In this document: one piece after another, positions 24,091 to 36,000 of the stretch
Position numbering within the stretch: position 1 is the first letter of the stretch
Layout: the number at the start of each line of letters is the position of its first letter
Assembly: GCF_900156745.1 (NCBI RefSeq)
Contig: NZ_LT707065.1
Location: forward strand, 2,852,001 to 2,916,000
From: Achromobacter sp. MFA1 R4
GTDB lineage: Bacteria > Pseudomonadota > Gammaproteobacteria > Burkholderiales > Burkholderiaceae_B
Reading direction: 5' to 3'
Length of the DNA: 64,000 nucleotides
Position numbers and translations under genes: made by a program
The notes under the pieces: model-generated
The model's database searches: none
What the model was told of the DNA's origin: nothing
What the model saw: the letters and a program-made list of their open reading frames with translations, nothing else

Positions 24091-27000
24091 TCAAAGAGTG
24101 CGGGTTTGCGCGTCGTCGTTGCGACGCTCGTCGTCGGAAGGCGGGTTGCCTTCGGCGGCGGGTTGTTGCGGGTTGTCGCCGGCGCCTTGCAGCACCGGGT
24201 TGTTGCCGGCCGGTACGGTCAGCAGGGCGTTGACGCCGGAAGGCAACAGCCAGTTGACGCTGGCGTCAGCCACCTTCAGCACCTGCGGATCGGCGTACGC
24301 GCCCAGGGCGTCGGGGCCGAAACCGTCCGGTGGGACCGTACCACGGAACAGCGAGTCGGCGGTCGGCGTGGTCGGGATGACCATGCTCGGCGCCGTGATG
24401 GCGGCCAGCCGGTTGATCGCACCCGTCGGGCCCCACGTGAAGCCGTTCAGGTAGAACGGCGAGCCGGCCAGCGAGCTCTTGATCGAGGCGGCCCCCAGGG
24501 CGCCCGTCTTGCCGCCGATCGTGCCCCACACGTCGGCCGAACCGGCGGTGGGAACGATGAGGTCGGCCACGTCCAGCTTGTGGCTCGGGTCGGCGTCGTT
24601 CAGGCCGATGCGGATCGCGCCCAGCGGGCCGGCGGCCAGCGTCAGCGCGGTTTGCGGACCGCTCAGGCCGACCGCGGTGATGTCCCCGATGGTGCTGATG
24701 GTGGCGGCCGTGCCTTGCAGCCTGGCCGGTGCGCCCAGGCTGATGGGGCCTTGGGCGACCAGCAGTTGCGCGGGCAGGGTCAGGCCGGCGCCGCCGGTCT
24801 GGGTGAAGCCGGTGGCCGCCCGGACCGTCGAACCGGCGGCAAAGCCGGTGGTGCCGGCAGGATCCGTGTTGACGATGCGGATCGCGCCGGTGTCGGCGGT
24901 GACGTCATCGCCGAACGACACGCTGCCGCCCGAGATGTCGATGCCGTCCGGGCCCGTGGCGCGCACCGCGCCGTTGTAGCTGGCGGTGCTGGCTTCCAGT
25001 TGCTGCACGCGGTAGGCGGTGACGTCGCCGTTGAACACGATCGTGTCGACGGCGCGCAGGGTCAGCGAGCCCAGGCCGGTGGCGTCGCCCGCCACCTGCA
25101 CGTTCTTGCCGGCGTCGATGGCCAGGTTGTTGCCATTGCCGCCGTCCAGCGTGCTGCCCAGCACGACCGAGCCGGTGCTGCTGGTCAGCTCGCGGTCGCC
25201 GGTCAGCGTCACCGCGCCGGTGTAGACCTGGTCGCCCGTGGTGACGACCTTGCCCGGACCCATCGTGGTGGCGCCCTGCACGGCCAGGCCGCGCAGCGGG
25301 GTGGTGGCCCCGACGTCGCCCTGGATATCCGCGTTGCCGGCGATGATCAGGCCCTGCTGCCCCGGCTCGGTGCCGTCCACGCCTGCCTTGAGCTGCACGG
25401 TCGTGCCGGTGAGCGTGGTGTCCACGCCCGAGAGGATCACGTGCTGGCCGTATTGCTGCGTGCCCGTGGTGTCGACCGCACCGCCGTTGATCAGCAGGTC
25501 GCCGTTGCCGCGGGTCTGCAGCGTGGCGGCGCGGACCGGACCGTCCAGGACGGTGTCGCCCGCGGCGTTGATCGTCAGGTTGCCCAGGCGGGCGTCCTGA
25601 CCGACCGGACCGGCGAAGGCGACGTCGCCCGTGCCGGTCGAGACCGTCAGGTCGTGGGCGCCGTCCACCGCGTCATTGAAGCGGATGTCGCCGTCACGGC
25701 TGGCCACCGTCATGTCGCCGTCCAGGGTGACCGTGCCGGTGTACGACTGGTCGCCCGTGGTGGCGAGGCTGCCCTCGCCCAAGGTGGAAGCGCCGGTCAC
25801 GGTCAGGCTGGCCAGCGCGTCCTGGGCGCCGAACGCGCCCTTGAGCACGGCGTCGCCGTCGATGGTCAGGTCATGCGGGCCGTCGCCGCCGCCCAGCAGG
25901 CTGACGGTGGTGCCCGTGAGCACGGTGTCGCCGCCCAGCACGACCCGCTCGCCGTACGACTGGGCGCCGGTCGTGTCGACCAGGCCGCCGTTGATGAACA
26001 GCGTGCCGCCGGCGTCCGTCGTGACCGAGGCCGCGTACACGGGGGCGTCCAGCGTGGTGGCGCCGCTGCTGGCGATGGTGATGTCGCCCAGGCGGCCGCC
26101 GGCGGCGTCGCCGACCGAGTCCGTGAAGGTGACATTGCCCGCGCCGGCGGTCACCGACAGGCCGTGGGCATCGCCCTGGCTGCTGGCGACCGTGTCGTTG
26201 AACGCGACGCTGCCGCCCTGCGTGGCCAGCGCCACATCGCCATCCAGCACGACCGCGCCGTTATACGACTGCTCGCCGGTGGTGCCGATGCTGCCGTCCA
26301 GGCTGGCCGGGCCATTGACCGTCAGGCTGGCCAGCGCGTCCTGCGCGCCGAACGGGCCCTTCAGCACGGCGTCGCCGTCGATCGTCAGGCCATGCGGGCC
26401 GTCGCCGCCGCCCAGCAGGTTGACGGAACTGCCCTTGAGCACCGTGTCGGCGCCCAGCACGACCCGTTCGCGGAACGTCTGGATGCCGGTGGTGTCGACC
26501 AGGCCGCCATTGATGGCGACCGTGCCGGGGGCGTCGGTCTGCGCCGACGCGGCGTACACCGCGCCGTTGAAGGTGGTCGCGCCGGCGGTGTCGACCGTCA
26601 GGTTGCCCAGGCGCAGCCCGGCGTTGCCCACGCCGCCCAGGGTGACGTCGCCGCCTGCCGTCGAGACGATGGCCACGTCGTAGGCGCCGTCCAGCGTGCC
26701 GTCGAACGTGACGTCGCCCGTGGTGGTGGACAGGGATTGGTTGCGGGTCATCGTGACCGCGTCGCCGTAGTGCTGGTCGCCGGTGGTGGCGATGCTGCTC
26801 GTGTTCAGCGTGACCGGGCCGGTCACGGTCAGGCTGGCCAACCGGGTGTTGGCGCCGATGGCGCCCGCCAGCGAGGCCGTGCCGTCGATCTGCAGCGCAT
26901 GCGCGCCATCCACCCCGTCGCGCAGCGTGACCGTGCTGCCGGACAGCGTCGTGTCGTCACCCAGTTCGACACGGGCGGCGTAATTTTGCGTGCCCGTCGT

Positions 27001-30000
27001 GGTGACGCTGCCGCCATTGATGGCGACCCGGCCCGTGCCCACGTGGTTCAGCGAGGCGATGTCGACCGCGCCTCCGTAGGTGGTGGTGCCGGCGGTGGCG
27101 ACGATGAGTGCATTGGCGCCCGATACCTCGCCGGTGAACGTGACGTCGCCGTTGAGCACCCAGACCGCGCTGCCCAGTTGGGTGGCGCCATCCACGCCGA
27201 AGGCGCCATTGGCCGCCGAGTACACGCCGCGCAGCGTGGTGTCGCCGTTGTATTGCTGGGAGCCGACTGTGTCGACGCCTTGCAGGTCGATGCGGGCGGC
27301 GTCGATGGTCAGGCTGGCCAGGCTGAGCGCGTTGCCGCCCAGCGTGACGTCGCCGTCTTGGGCGACGATCGCGGCGTGCAGCCCGCTACCGTTCAACGTG
27401 CCCGAGATGCCGACGTTGCCGTTGGCGCCGGTGGCGGTCAGCGTGCGCGTGCCGCCGGCCAGCGTGGCGTTGCCCGCGATGTCGATGGCCGTGCCCGTCA
27501 GGTCGCCGTTCAGGGTGACGTCGCCGGTGTAGGACTGGGCGCCGGCCGTGACGGCCCCGGCCGTCATGGCGATCTGCGCGCCATTCACGGTGAGGTCGTT
27601 GACATCACCGGCGGCGATGGCGTGGCTGACCAAGACGTTGCCGTTGGAAGAGGCCAGCAGGACATCGCCGTTCTGGCCGGCCGACAGGCCGACCGCGCTG
27701 GTCAGATCGCCCGTGGCGGCGATCTGGATATCGCCGTCGGCGGTCGCGATGCGGCCGAGCGTCAGCGCACCGGCGCCGTCCACCACGATGTCGCCCGCGC
27801 CCAGTACCTGGGCGTCGAGTTCGCGCGCCGACGTGGCGAAGGCGGCGTTCTTGTCCCCAATGCCGTTCAGGCTGGTCAGTGCAAGGCTGTTGGCCGTCAG
27901 GTCCAGGCCGCTGCCGACCAGCGATCCCTCGGCGGCGTTCAGGATGATCTTGCCGCTGGCCGCGCCGGCGTCGATGGCGCCGAACGCCAGATCGCCGTGC
28001 TGCGCGGTCAGGTCGATGGTGCGGTTGCTGCCGCTGACCGAGGCGGAAGCGTTCAGCGTATCGGTGGCGGTCGCCGTGATGTCGCCGTTGGCCGCGTTCA
28101 GCGTGGCCGTCAGCGCGCCGGTGTTGTTCAGCGTCAGGTCGGCTGCGGTCGTGGTGCCGGTCAGGCTGACGTTGGCGTTGGCGGCTTGCGTCGTCAACGT
28201 CGTGTCGCCGCCCGCGGCGCCGCTGGTGAAGTTCACCGTGTCGCCCTGCATGGCGATGGTGCGCGGCGTGCCGCTCGCGGCGACCACGTCGGTCGCGCCC
28301 GCCAGCGTGACGGTGTCCTGGGCCTGCACGCCGGCGCTGGCGACGGTCAGGGTGCCGCCGGAGGACAGCAGCAGGTTGTCGGCGGTGCCGGTCAGGCCCG
28401 AACGGGCATCCAGGTCGCCGGCCGAACGGATGTAGACCGAGCTGTTGTCGCCCGCCTGGTCCACGTCTCCCGCCAGCGTCAGGGCGCGCGCGCCAACGTT
28501 GTTCAGCACGATGACCGCGCCATCGGCGCCGGTCGACAGGTCGCCCAGCGACGCGACGTTGGTGCGCAGGGCGATACCGCCCAGGCCGGTGGCCAGGTCG
28601 GTGGCCGAACCGATGCTGCCGCCCGCCGTGGCCGTCAGGCTGTTGCCGAAGACCAGGTTGCCCGCCAGGGCGCCCAGGATGGAGCCGGCCGCGCTCAGGG
28701 TGACGTCGCCCGACGACTTGGCGTCGATCGTGTTGATGGACAGGTCGCCATTGGACGTGGCGATCGAGATGTCATTGTCGGTCGAGTTGGTCTTGCTGAT
28801 GGCGCTGGTGACCAGCGTGGGGCCGGCGGTGGTGATGCCGATGGCGCCGTTCTGCGTGACGATAGACGCGAGCGTGGTGCCGGCCGCGCGGTTGTCGTCC
28901 AGGTAGATCGAGCCGTTGCCGGTGACTTCGGCCGTCAACGAGGCGGCGGTCGTCTGCAGGTTGTCGGCCGAGCCTTCGGCGCCGCCGATGCCCGCGCCGG
29001 CCTTCAGCGTGACCGAATTGCCGATGATGCGCGTGGATTCCTCGCGGTCGTCGACGATGGTGCTGCCCGCCTTGCTGTAGTCGATGTTGACGGTGCCCGC
29101 GCCCGCGTCGATATTGCCGGCCACCAACTGGCTGTTGGCGCCGTTGCCCACGATCTTGATCGTGCCGTTGCCGTTGGCGGCGATGGCGTTCGCGATCTGC
29201 AGATTGCCGGCCGCGGCGATGTCGATGACGTTGCCCGACAGGTACGAGTAGACGGCATTGTTGTCCGCGGCCAGGTACATGGCGCCATCGGTGGTGGCTT
29301 CCACGCGCTGGCCCGTGGCGTTGATGCGGCCCTGCGCGGTGTTCGCGCCGATGCCATAACGGCCATTGAGCGCGACGCCATACGCCTGGATGTTGGCGCC
29401 GGCCGCGTCGGCCAGGATGGAGCCGTTCTCCGCGTTCAGCGTGATCTGGCCCTGCGTGGCGCCCGCCTGCACGTTCTTGACGATGATGTTGCCCGACGTG
29501 GTGTTCACCGAAATGCCATTGCCGGCGGCATCGGTGGCCGACGTCATGCTGGTCACCACCACGTTGCCGGAAGACGTGACGCGGGTTTCACCGTTGGCGA
29601 CCGAGGTCGTCAGGCCGCCCAGCAGGTTGGAGGTGCTGTTCAGGTACAGCGAGCCGTCGCCGGTGACGGTGGCCGACACGGGATTGTTCGGCGCGGCGAT
29701 CTGGATCGCGGCGTCGCGCGTGCCGATGCCGTCGCGCGCGGTCAGCGTGATGGCGCCCGTGCCCGACCCGGAGATGGCGCCGCCGCCCGCCAGGATGCTG
29801 CCGGTCTGGGCGTTGAGCGTCAGCGTGCGGTTGGTGCCGTAGCTGACCGAGCCCACCAGGATGTCGCCGCTGGTCGTCGTGACCGACAGGTCTTCGCCAG
29901 CGCGCAGGTTGCCCAGGTTGATCGAGCCCGTCTGCTTGAGGAAGATGCCGCCGGAGGCGTTGGCCGTGATGTTGTTGACCTGGGTGTTCAGGGCATTGCC

Positions 30001-33000
30001 GGCCGAGCCGATGGCGTTGCTGGTGTTGCCCGATCCGGTGGACAGCGTCAGGTCGCCCGCCGTGATCTTCGAGGTCGAGACCATGCCCTGGATCGCGCCG
30101 CCGGTGTAGTAATACGGATTGGTCGACAGGTTGACCGATCCGTTCTGCGTGACGTCGATCTCGTTCAGGTTGATCGCGCCAATCGCCTGGTAGGTGAAGT
30201 TCAGGCCCGTGGTGTCGCGAACGATGGTCAGCGCGGTCGTGTTGCTGGTGTCGGCGCCGCTGAACGTCAGGTTCTGGGCGTCGATGGTCAGGAAGCCGGC
30301 GCTGCCCAGGTTGCTGCCCTGTCCGTTGGCCCGGTTGATGGTCAGGTCGGTCAGGTCGGCCAGGTTGTCGACGTAGATGCTGCCCGGCGTGGCCAGCGTC
30401 AGCGACGGCGTGTCCAGGTGCAGGCGGTTTGCATTGGACGACCCGATGGAGCGGCTGGTGCCGTAGTTGGCCGTCAGGGTAACGCTATCGGCCGTGATCA
30501 GGTTGCTGTTGTCCGCGCCGACGATGTTGCCGCGGCTGGTCGTCAGCGAGACCGCGCCATCGGTGGTGGCGATGGTGCCCACGACGAGGTCGCGGCCGAG
30601 GCTGGCGGTGTCGTTGGTCAGCGTGATGTTGCCGTCGGCGGTCGCCGACGCGACCCGCAGGCCGTAGGCTTCGGTCAGCGCAATGCTGCCGTCCGCCGTG
30701 TCGGTCTTGCGGGCGCTCAGCGTGACGACGGTCGTGCCGCCGGTCAGGTTGGTGGTCCGGATGGCGCTCTTGTTGCCGATCGAGCCGTTCGCCGTCAGAT
30801 CGACGGTGGTGGCGTTGTTGATCGTGCCGCTCAGGATGGAGCCGCCGGTGTTGTTGACCGAGAACGCGTTGCCGTTGGTGTTGACGGTACCCAGTTCGAT
30901 ATCGCCGACAGTGTTGCTGACCGAGCTGGCGCCCGTCGAGGTCAGGCTGGGCAGGCTGGTATTGCCTTCCACCGTGATGAACGCCCCGCCATTGGCGGCG
31001 CGGCCGGTCAGCGTGCTGACGCGGGTATCGATGGCGTTGCCGGCGCCGGTGGCGCCGATCGCATTGGCGGCGTTGAGAGTCAGCGAGGCGGCGTCGATCT
31101 TGGTGTCGCCGTCGCCGTCGCCCAGCAGGGAGCCATAGCGCGAGGTCAGCGACACGTTGTCGTAGCCGACGTCGATCGTGCCGACGGTGATGGTGCGGTC
31201 GCTGGTGACGGACAGGTTCAGGCCGCCCGCGTCCGTGATGTCGCCCAGCACCAGGCCGGCCGCGCTGGCGCTGCCGCCGTCGGTGGCGGTAAAGCCGATG
31301 TTGCCGCCATCGCGCGTCGGCGAGTTGATGCTGTAGGTGCGGGCGCCGTTGCCCGTCGAGAACAGCGAGAGCGAATCGATGTGCGTGTCGGAATCGATGT
31401 AGACGTCGCCGACGTTCTGGATGCTGACCAGCGGCGCGGACAGATTGATCTCGCGGCCCACGGCGCCGATGCCGCCCGTACCCTGGGCGACGATCGTCAC
31501 CTGGCCGGCGGTGACGCGCTGGCTGTCGTCGGCGCTGCCCAGGATGCTGTTGTTCGAGGACAGGCGGACGGTGCCGGTGGGCAGCGTGTCGATGATGCCG
31601 ATGTCCTGGCCGACGCTGCTGGACAGCGACAGGTTCAGGCCGGTGTTGTCACGCACCTCGTTGACCTGCAAGCGGCCGTTGTGGACCACGTCGAACAGCA
31701 GTTCGTTGGACGTGATGTCGTAGGTCGCCGGCGCCACGCCGGTCGCGTACAGCGACAGGCCGGTCAGGTCGCGGTCGTTGCCCACGTAGACATCGCCGCC
31801 CGCCGTCAGGTAGAGGTCGCCGGTCGTCGTCTCGATCTTGTCGGCCGGGCCCGCGCCGATCTGGCCGGTGGCGAACAGCGACACCGAATCGCCCGTGACG
31901 TGCGAGGCGGGCGACAGGTTGACGATGTTGCTGCCCGCGCCCGTCGCGCCCAGGCTGACGGTGTGCGCGGGGCCGGTGTCGACGGTGCCGAGGTTCAGCG
32001 TGCGGTCGCCGGTGAACCAGAAGTTCAGGCCGGTGGTGTCGCGCACGTCGAACAGGTTGTAGGCGCCGGTGTCCGTGACGTTGAAGGTCAGGCCCTGGGC
32101 CGCGACCTGCACCACGTTGTTGACGGCGGTGTCCGCGTGGTTGGCCGTGACGTTCAGGCTGAACAGGTTCGAGGCGTTGTCCAGGTACAGGTCGCGGCCG
32201 GTCTGCGTGGTCAGTTGGCGCGTGTCGGTCAGCACCGCGTTGCCGGCCGCGCCGATGGATTGCGAGGCGGTCAGCGTCAGCGCCGGGGTGACGAAGCGGG
32301 TGCCGGCGCCTTGCAGGATCGAGCCGTTGGTGACGTTGACCTGGGCGGAGCCGGTGACGCTGTTGTTCTGCAGCGTGAGCGTCTTGTTGTTGGACACCCA
32401 CAGGCTGCCGTTGACGTTCGACGACAGCGAATCGACGCTGGTGTACAGCGGATTGTAGGTATTGATCAGACCGGTGACAGAGCCATTGCCCGTGATGTTG
32501 AGCGTCAGGTCGCCCGTGATGATATCGGGGCTGCCGGCGCTGGTGCTGACGCCATAGATGCTGCCGCTGCTGGTGAGCGCGACCGAGCCGCCCGCGCCGG
32601 TGCCAATGTGATTGACCGTCAGCGTGCGGTCGGACGCGATGGACAGCGCCAGGTTGCCGGCGGTGGAGATATTGTTGAGCGTCAGGCCGTTCTGGCCGAC
32701 CGTATCGGTCAGCGAGAACGCCAGGCCGGTGGCGGTGATGGCGTAGGTGTTGGTGGAGGCGCCGGTGGAGTTGCTGTGGTTCAGCTTCAGGTCCAGCGAT
32801 GCCAGTTGCTTGGCGTTGGAGACGGACACGTTGCCTGCCGAGCTGATCGACAGGTTGTCGGTGTTGGTCGCGACGTTGATGCTGCCGTTCGTGCCCAGCG
32901 CATTCAGGCTGACGGTGTTGCCGGTGATCTGGCCGCTGGCGCGGATGATCGTCGGGTTGACCGAGTAATTCGCGTAGCGCGAGGTCAACGCAACCGACCC

Positions 33001-36000
33001 CGTCGCGCCGGTGTTGATCGTGGCGGTCGAGATGGCCGAATCGGCGTTGATGGCCAGCGCGGCGCCGCTCATGTCGGCGCCGATCAGCAGGGTCGTGCCG
33101 CCGGAGATCGCCAGCGTCTGGCCGCCCAGTCCGCCAAAGGAATACGCATTGGTGTCGAAATTGACGTCGCTGTAGGCATCGCGGCGCGTCAGGTTGAGGT
33201 CGATGCTGTTGAGCGCCTGACCGCCGTTGTTCAGGTAGATGTCGCCGTTGTTGGCGATCGTCAGGTTGCCCGTCGCGGTGCGCAGCGCGCGGGTGCTGCT
33301 GCCGATCGCCCCAGTCTTGGCGTCGCGCGCGAGGTAGCTGTCGCTGCCGGTGGCCGACAGCTTGACGCTGCCCGCCGTGATGCGGCCCGTGCCGGCATCG
33401 CTGGTGATGCTGGAATTGACGCCGCCGTTGGCCGTGGTCAGGCTGACCGAGTTGCTGGCGGCGATGGTCCCGACCTGGATGTTCTTGCGGCCCGTGAAAC
33501 TGAAGTCCGTCAATCCGCCGGTGATCTCTTCCAGGTACTGCGTGGCGCCGTCGTCGCTGATGGTGATGATCTGGCCCACGCCGCCGCCGATCTCGATGGT
33601 GCTGGCCGTGCCCGCCGAACGCAGGCTGTTGATCGCCAGGTTGCGCAGCACGGTGTCGCTGTCGACGTGGATGTCGCTGCCGGCGGTCAGGCTCAGCGCC
33701 GACGTGCCGGTCAGGGCGAGCGTGCCGCCGTCAGCCGACGAACCGATGGCGCCGGACCCCGCCGTCAGCGAGACCGTCGCCGCGTGGATCGCGCCGGGGT
33801 TGGCCAGATCGTCGTTGGCGATGTTGCCGCCCGACACCAGGGTGACCTTGCCGCCCGCGCCGGCATCGATGTTGCCGACCAGCAGGTGCTTGCCGTTGGC
33901 GGAGAACCCGAAATCCAGGTCCGTCGCGCTGGCGATGTCCTTGAGATGGATGCCGCTGGCGTCGTCCGTCAGCGTGAAGGCAGACAGGTTGGGCGCGGTG
34001 ATCGCATAGGTTCCGTAGGCCGAGCCATTGCGCGTGATGGCCAGGCGCGTGAGGCCGGCCAGGTTGTCGACGGCAACGTCGCCCGTGCTGGTCAGGCTGA
34101 CGTCGGGCGCCTGCAGGGTCAGCGCGGCGCCCGTTGCGCCCAGCGCCCCGGATGCCGACAGCGCGATGCTGCCGGCCTGGATCTTCGTGGCCGCGTCGCC
34201 GTCGTCGAGGATCGAGCCCCCGTAGTTGGTCAGCGTGGCCGCGCCGGTGGCCTGCAGGCTGCCGACCGTGGTGGTGCCGTACGACTGGGTGTAGCCCAGT
34301 TGGCCGCCCGCCGTCACCGAAACGAGCCGGATGTCGCTGGAGGTGCCATTCAGGTAGACGTCGCCGCCCGCATTGGCGCGGACATTGACCGCGCCCGGGC
34401 CGCTAATGCCCACGTAACGAACGCTGCCCAGGTAGGCGCCGCCGATCGAGCCCGCGGCCGTCAGCGTCACGTCGCCGCCGCCTGCGTAGGCGCTGCCCGA
34501 GCCGCTGCTCAGGATCGATCCGTTGGCGGCGTTCAGGATGACGTCGTCGTTCCAGCTGCGCACCGCGCCGGATACCAGCATGTCGCCCTGGCGCGCGTCG
34601 ATCTCCACCTTTTCCGTCGCGCTGATGTTGTTCAGCGTGACGGTGCTGGTGGTGTTGCCGGATCCGACGGGGTTGGGCAACTGGGCGTAGAAGCCGCCAT
34701 CGGAGGCCGAGCCGGACAGGTAGCTGGTCAGGATGTCCAGGTGCCCCGTGCCCGCGGCGCCGACGCCGCGTCCCGCATACAGGCTCACCGAGTTGGCCAG
34801 CAACTGGGTGGTCTTGTCGCTGTCGTCGTGAATCGCGCCGGTCGCGTTCAGGGTGATGTTGCCGCCGTAGCCGGCGTCGATGCTGCCGACGGTGATGTCG
34901 CGGTCGCCGGTGAAGGTGAAGTTCACCGCGTTGGCGTCGCGCACTTCGTGGATCGTGTGCCCGCCGACGTCGTCGGTGATGTTGAACAGCAGCGACGGCG
35001 CGCGCACGTCCAGCACGTAGCGGTCGTCCGCGTCCTGGTGGCGCGCGGTGATGCTCAGGGAGCTCAGGTCGGCGATATCGGTCGCGTAGAGGTTGCCGCG
35101 CGTGGACAGCGACAGGTAGGGCGCATTGACCGACACGTAGTCCGTGCTCGTGCCGATGTTCTGGTTGGCGACGAGGCTGACGTTGCTGGCCGTGACCCGC
35201 GTATCCGCGATGCCATCGTCCAGGATGCTGCCTTGCGTGGAGGTCAGCGTGACCATGCTGCCGGCGCGGAGGTTGCCCAGCTTCAGGTTCTGGTCTCCGG
35301 TGAACGCGAACTGACTCAGCAGCGAGCTGTAGACCTGCTTGAGCTCATACGCGGTGCCGAGGTCGTCGTTGACGTCGAAGGCGAGGAAGGGCGCGGACAC
35401 CTGCAGGGTATTGCGCCGGGCGGGGTCGGCATGGCTGTTGCTGACCGTCAGGTAGGTCAGCGTCTTGCCGGGGTTGTCGACGTAGATGTCGCCGCCGCTG
35501 GCCAGCGCCAGGTTGGTCGTGGCGGTCTTGATGCGGTCGCTGGCCGTGCCGATGTGCCGCTGGGCCTGCAGGTTGATGCTGTTGCCCGCCAGTTCGCTGT
35601 TCGCATTGGCGCGCAGGATGTCGCCGCCCAAGGCATTGAGGTACAGGGTGCCGGTGCCGGCATCCAGCCGGTTGGCGGTCAGGTCCGCCGCGCCCAGGAC
35701 GACAATGCCGTTGGCGGCCTTCAGGTCATCCAGCAGGACGGAGCCCAGCGCCTGGCTCAGGTAGATGGCGTTGCCGGTGGCCTTCACTTCGCCCGCGGCC
35801 GTGCGCAGGTAGGTGCCCGCCGTGCCCACGGTGTAGGCGCTGCTGGCCGTCGGGGCCAGCAGCGTGACCACATTGCCCGTGATGAGCGATGCCGACGACC
35901 CCGTGATGCTGCCCGCCCGCGCGGTGAGCGTGACGTTGCCGCCGCCCGCGTTGACCTGGCCGGCAGAGATGCTGTTGCCGGTGAGGTTGATGGCGCCGCC

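Noticed and set aside
25020-27020. CRISPR-like direct repeats
   Set aside because: The repeats are about 505-519 bp, lie inside an open reading frame and encode protein modules; no short-repeat/spacer alternation exists in the window.
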